A stretch of 64,000 nt of DNA. It comes from Rhizobiaceae bacterium (GTDB taxonomy: Bacteria > Pseudomonadota > Alphaproteobacteria > Rhizobiales > Rhizobiaceae). Location: contig JAEPMD010000020.1 in the NCBI GenBank assembly GCA_017644105.1, forward strand, positions 1-64,000, read 5' to 3'. Shown here one piece after another: positions 63,885 through 64,000 of the stretch. The translations under genes were made by a program, and so were the position numbers. The notes beneath the pieces were generated by a model. That model was given only the letters and a program-made list of their open reading frames with translations. It was not told the origin of the DNA and made no database searches. Within the stretch, counting starts at the first letter, position 1, and the number at the start of each line of letters is the position of its first letter.

Positions 63885-64000
63885 CAACTTCCAAATTCCT
63901 TTACGAGGGTGAATTTGAAGTTTTGGCCGGCACCTGGATCATTAGACAGATATTCCTGATATTGAACATCAAAAACATTTTCGACGCTCGCACGGAATTC
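63884..64000 (-). CDS. C-terminal end of a TonB-dependent receptor (partial)
   Basis: The 38 residues to the stop read EFRASVENVFDVQYQEYLSNDPGAG and on to an ending KFTLVKEFGS. The VENVFDVQYQEYL pattern (N-x-FD-x-x-Y) is the typical last-strand region of outer membrane receptors. The rest lies beyond the window. It begins the operon that continues with the exported protein, exbB, two exbD and tonB. Confidence 0.75.
   Translation of the reverse strand, partial: EFRASVENVFDVQYQEYLSNDPGAGQNFKFTLVKEFGS

Overview
The window looks like a chromosomal stretch from an alphaproteobacterium, probably a marine member of the Hyphomicrobiales/Rhodobacterales type. This rests on gene families and gene order (ugp operon, urt/fmd operon, TRAP and TTT transporters, Gfo/Idh-rich catabolic clusters, a TorS-like hybrid kinase) and a moderate, AT-leaning base composition. 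No database search was possible, so the taxonomy is inference. I saw no rRNA, convincing tRNA, CRISPR array or intact insertion sequence.

Layout. 1-575: the last codons of an IS66-type transposase followed by an uninterrupted array of 10-bp repeats. 576-1073 (minus): a small membrane protein with a strongly structured leader that can sequester its ribosome binding site. 1229-17066: a phosphate and organophosphate block, comprising a Na+/Pi cotransporter, a ugpBAECQ glycerol-3-phosphate operon with a divergent LysR gene, and an AfuABC-like (hexose-phosphate type) ABC transporter with a divergent response regulator/hybrid kinase pair. 17208-19101: a D-amino acid dehydrogenase and its divergent Lrp-type regulator.

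19237-34142: a large catabolic island. It holds a TRAP transporter (DctPQM), a QuiC-type 3-dehydroshikimate dehydratase fusion, a citryl-CoA-lyase-like protein, three Gfo/Idh oxidoreductases, a TIM-barrel isomerase, a SauS-type acylating aldehyde dehydrogenase, a ThDP enzyme and a GntR/FCD regulator. The same 19-bp palindrome lies in front of two of its transcription units and a degenerate copy lies at the regulator, which defines a likely regulon. 34298-45287: a formamide/short-chain amide or urea module (fmdB, fmdA, urtABCDE), with a divergent permease-histidine-kinase fusion carrying a nine-cysteine cluster and a LuxR-type response regulator. 45398-48808: a giant acidic RTX-type protein built of four roughly 235-residue units in an A-B-A-B pattern.

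49102-56188: a LacI regulator, a TctABC transporter, and SauS-like and SauT-like enzymes. This set fits uptake of a sulfoacetate-like C2 acid, CoA activation and reduction to an aldehyde. A UPF0324 (PF03601) putative sulfate exporter at 59577-60602 fits a sulfonate theme, but no desulfonating enzyme (Xsc) is in the window. 56189-58520: a low-GC stretch of small orphan genes, including a pair of tandem paralogues of unknown function. 60811-64000: a TonB/ExbD/ExbD/ExbB operon with a conserved-looking exported protein and the end of a TonB-dependent receptor.
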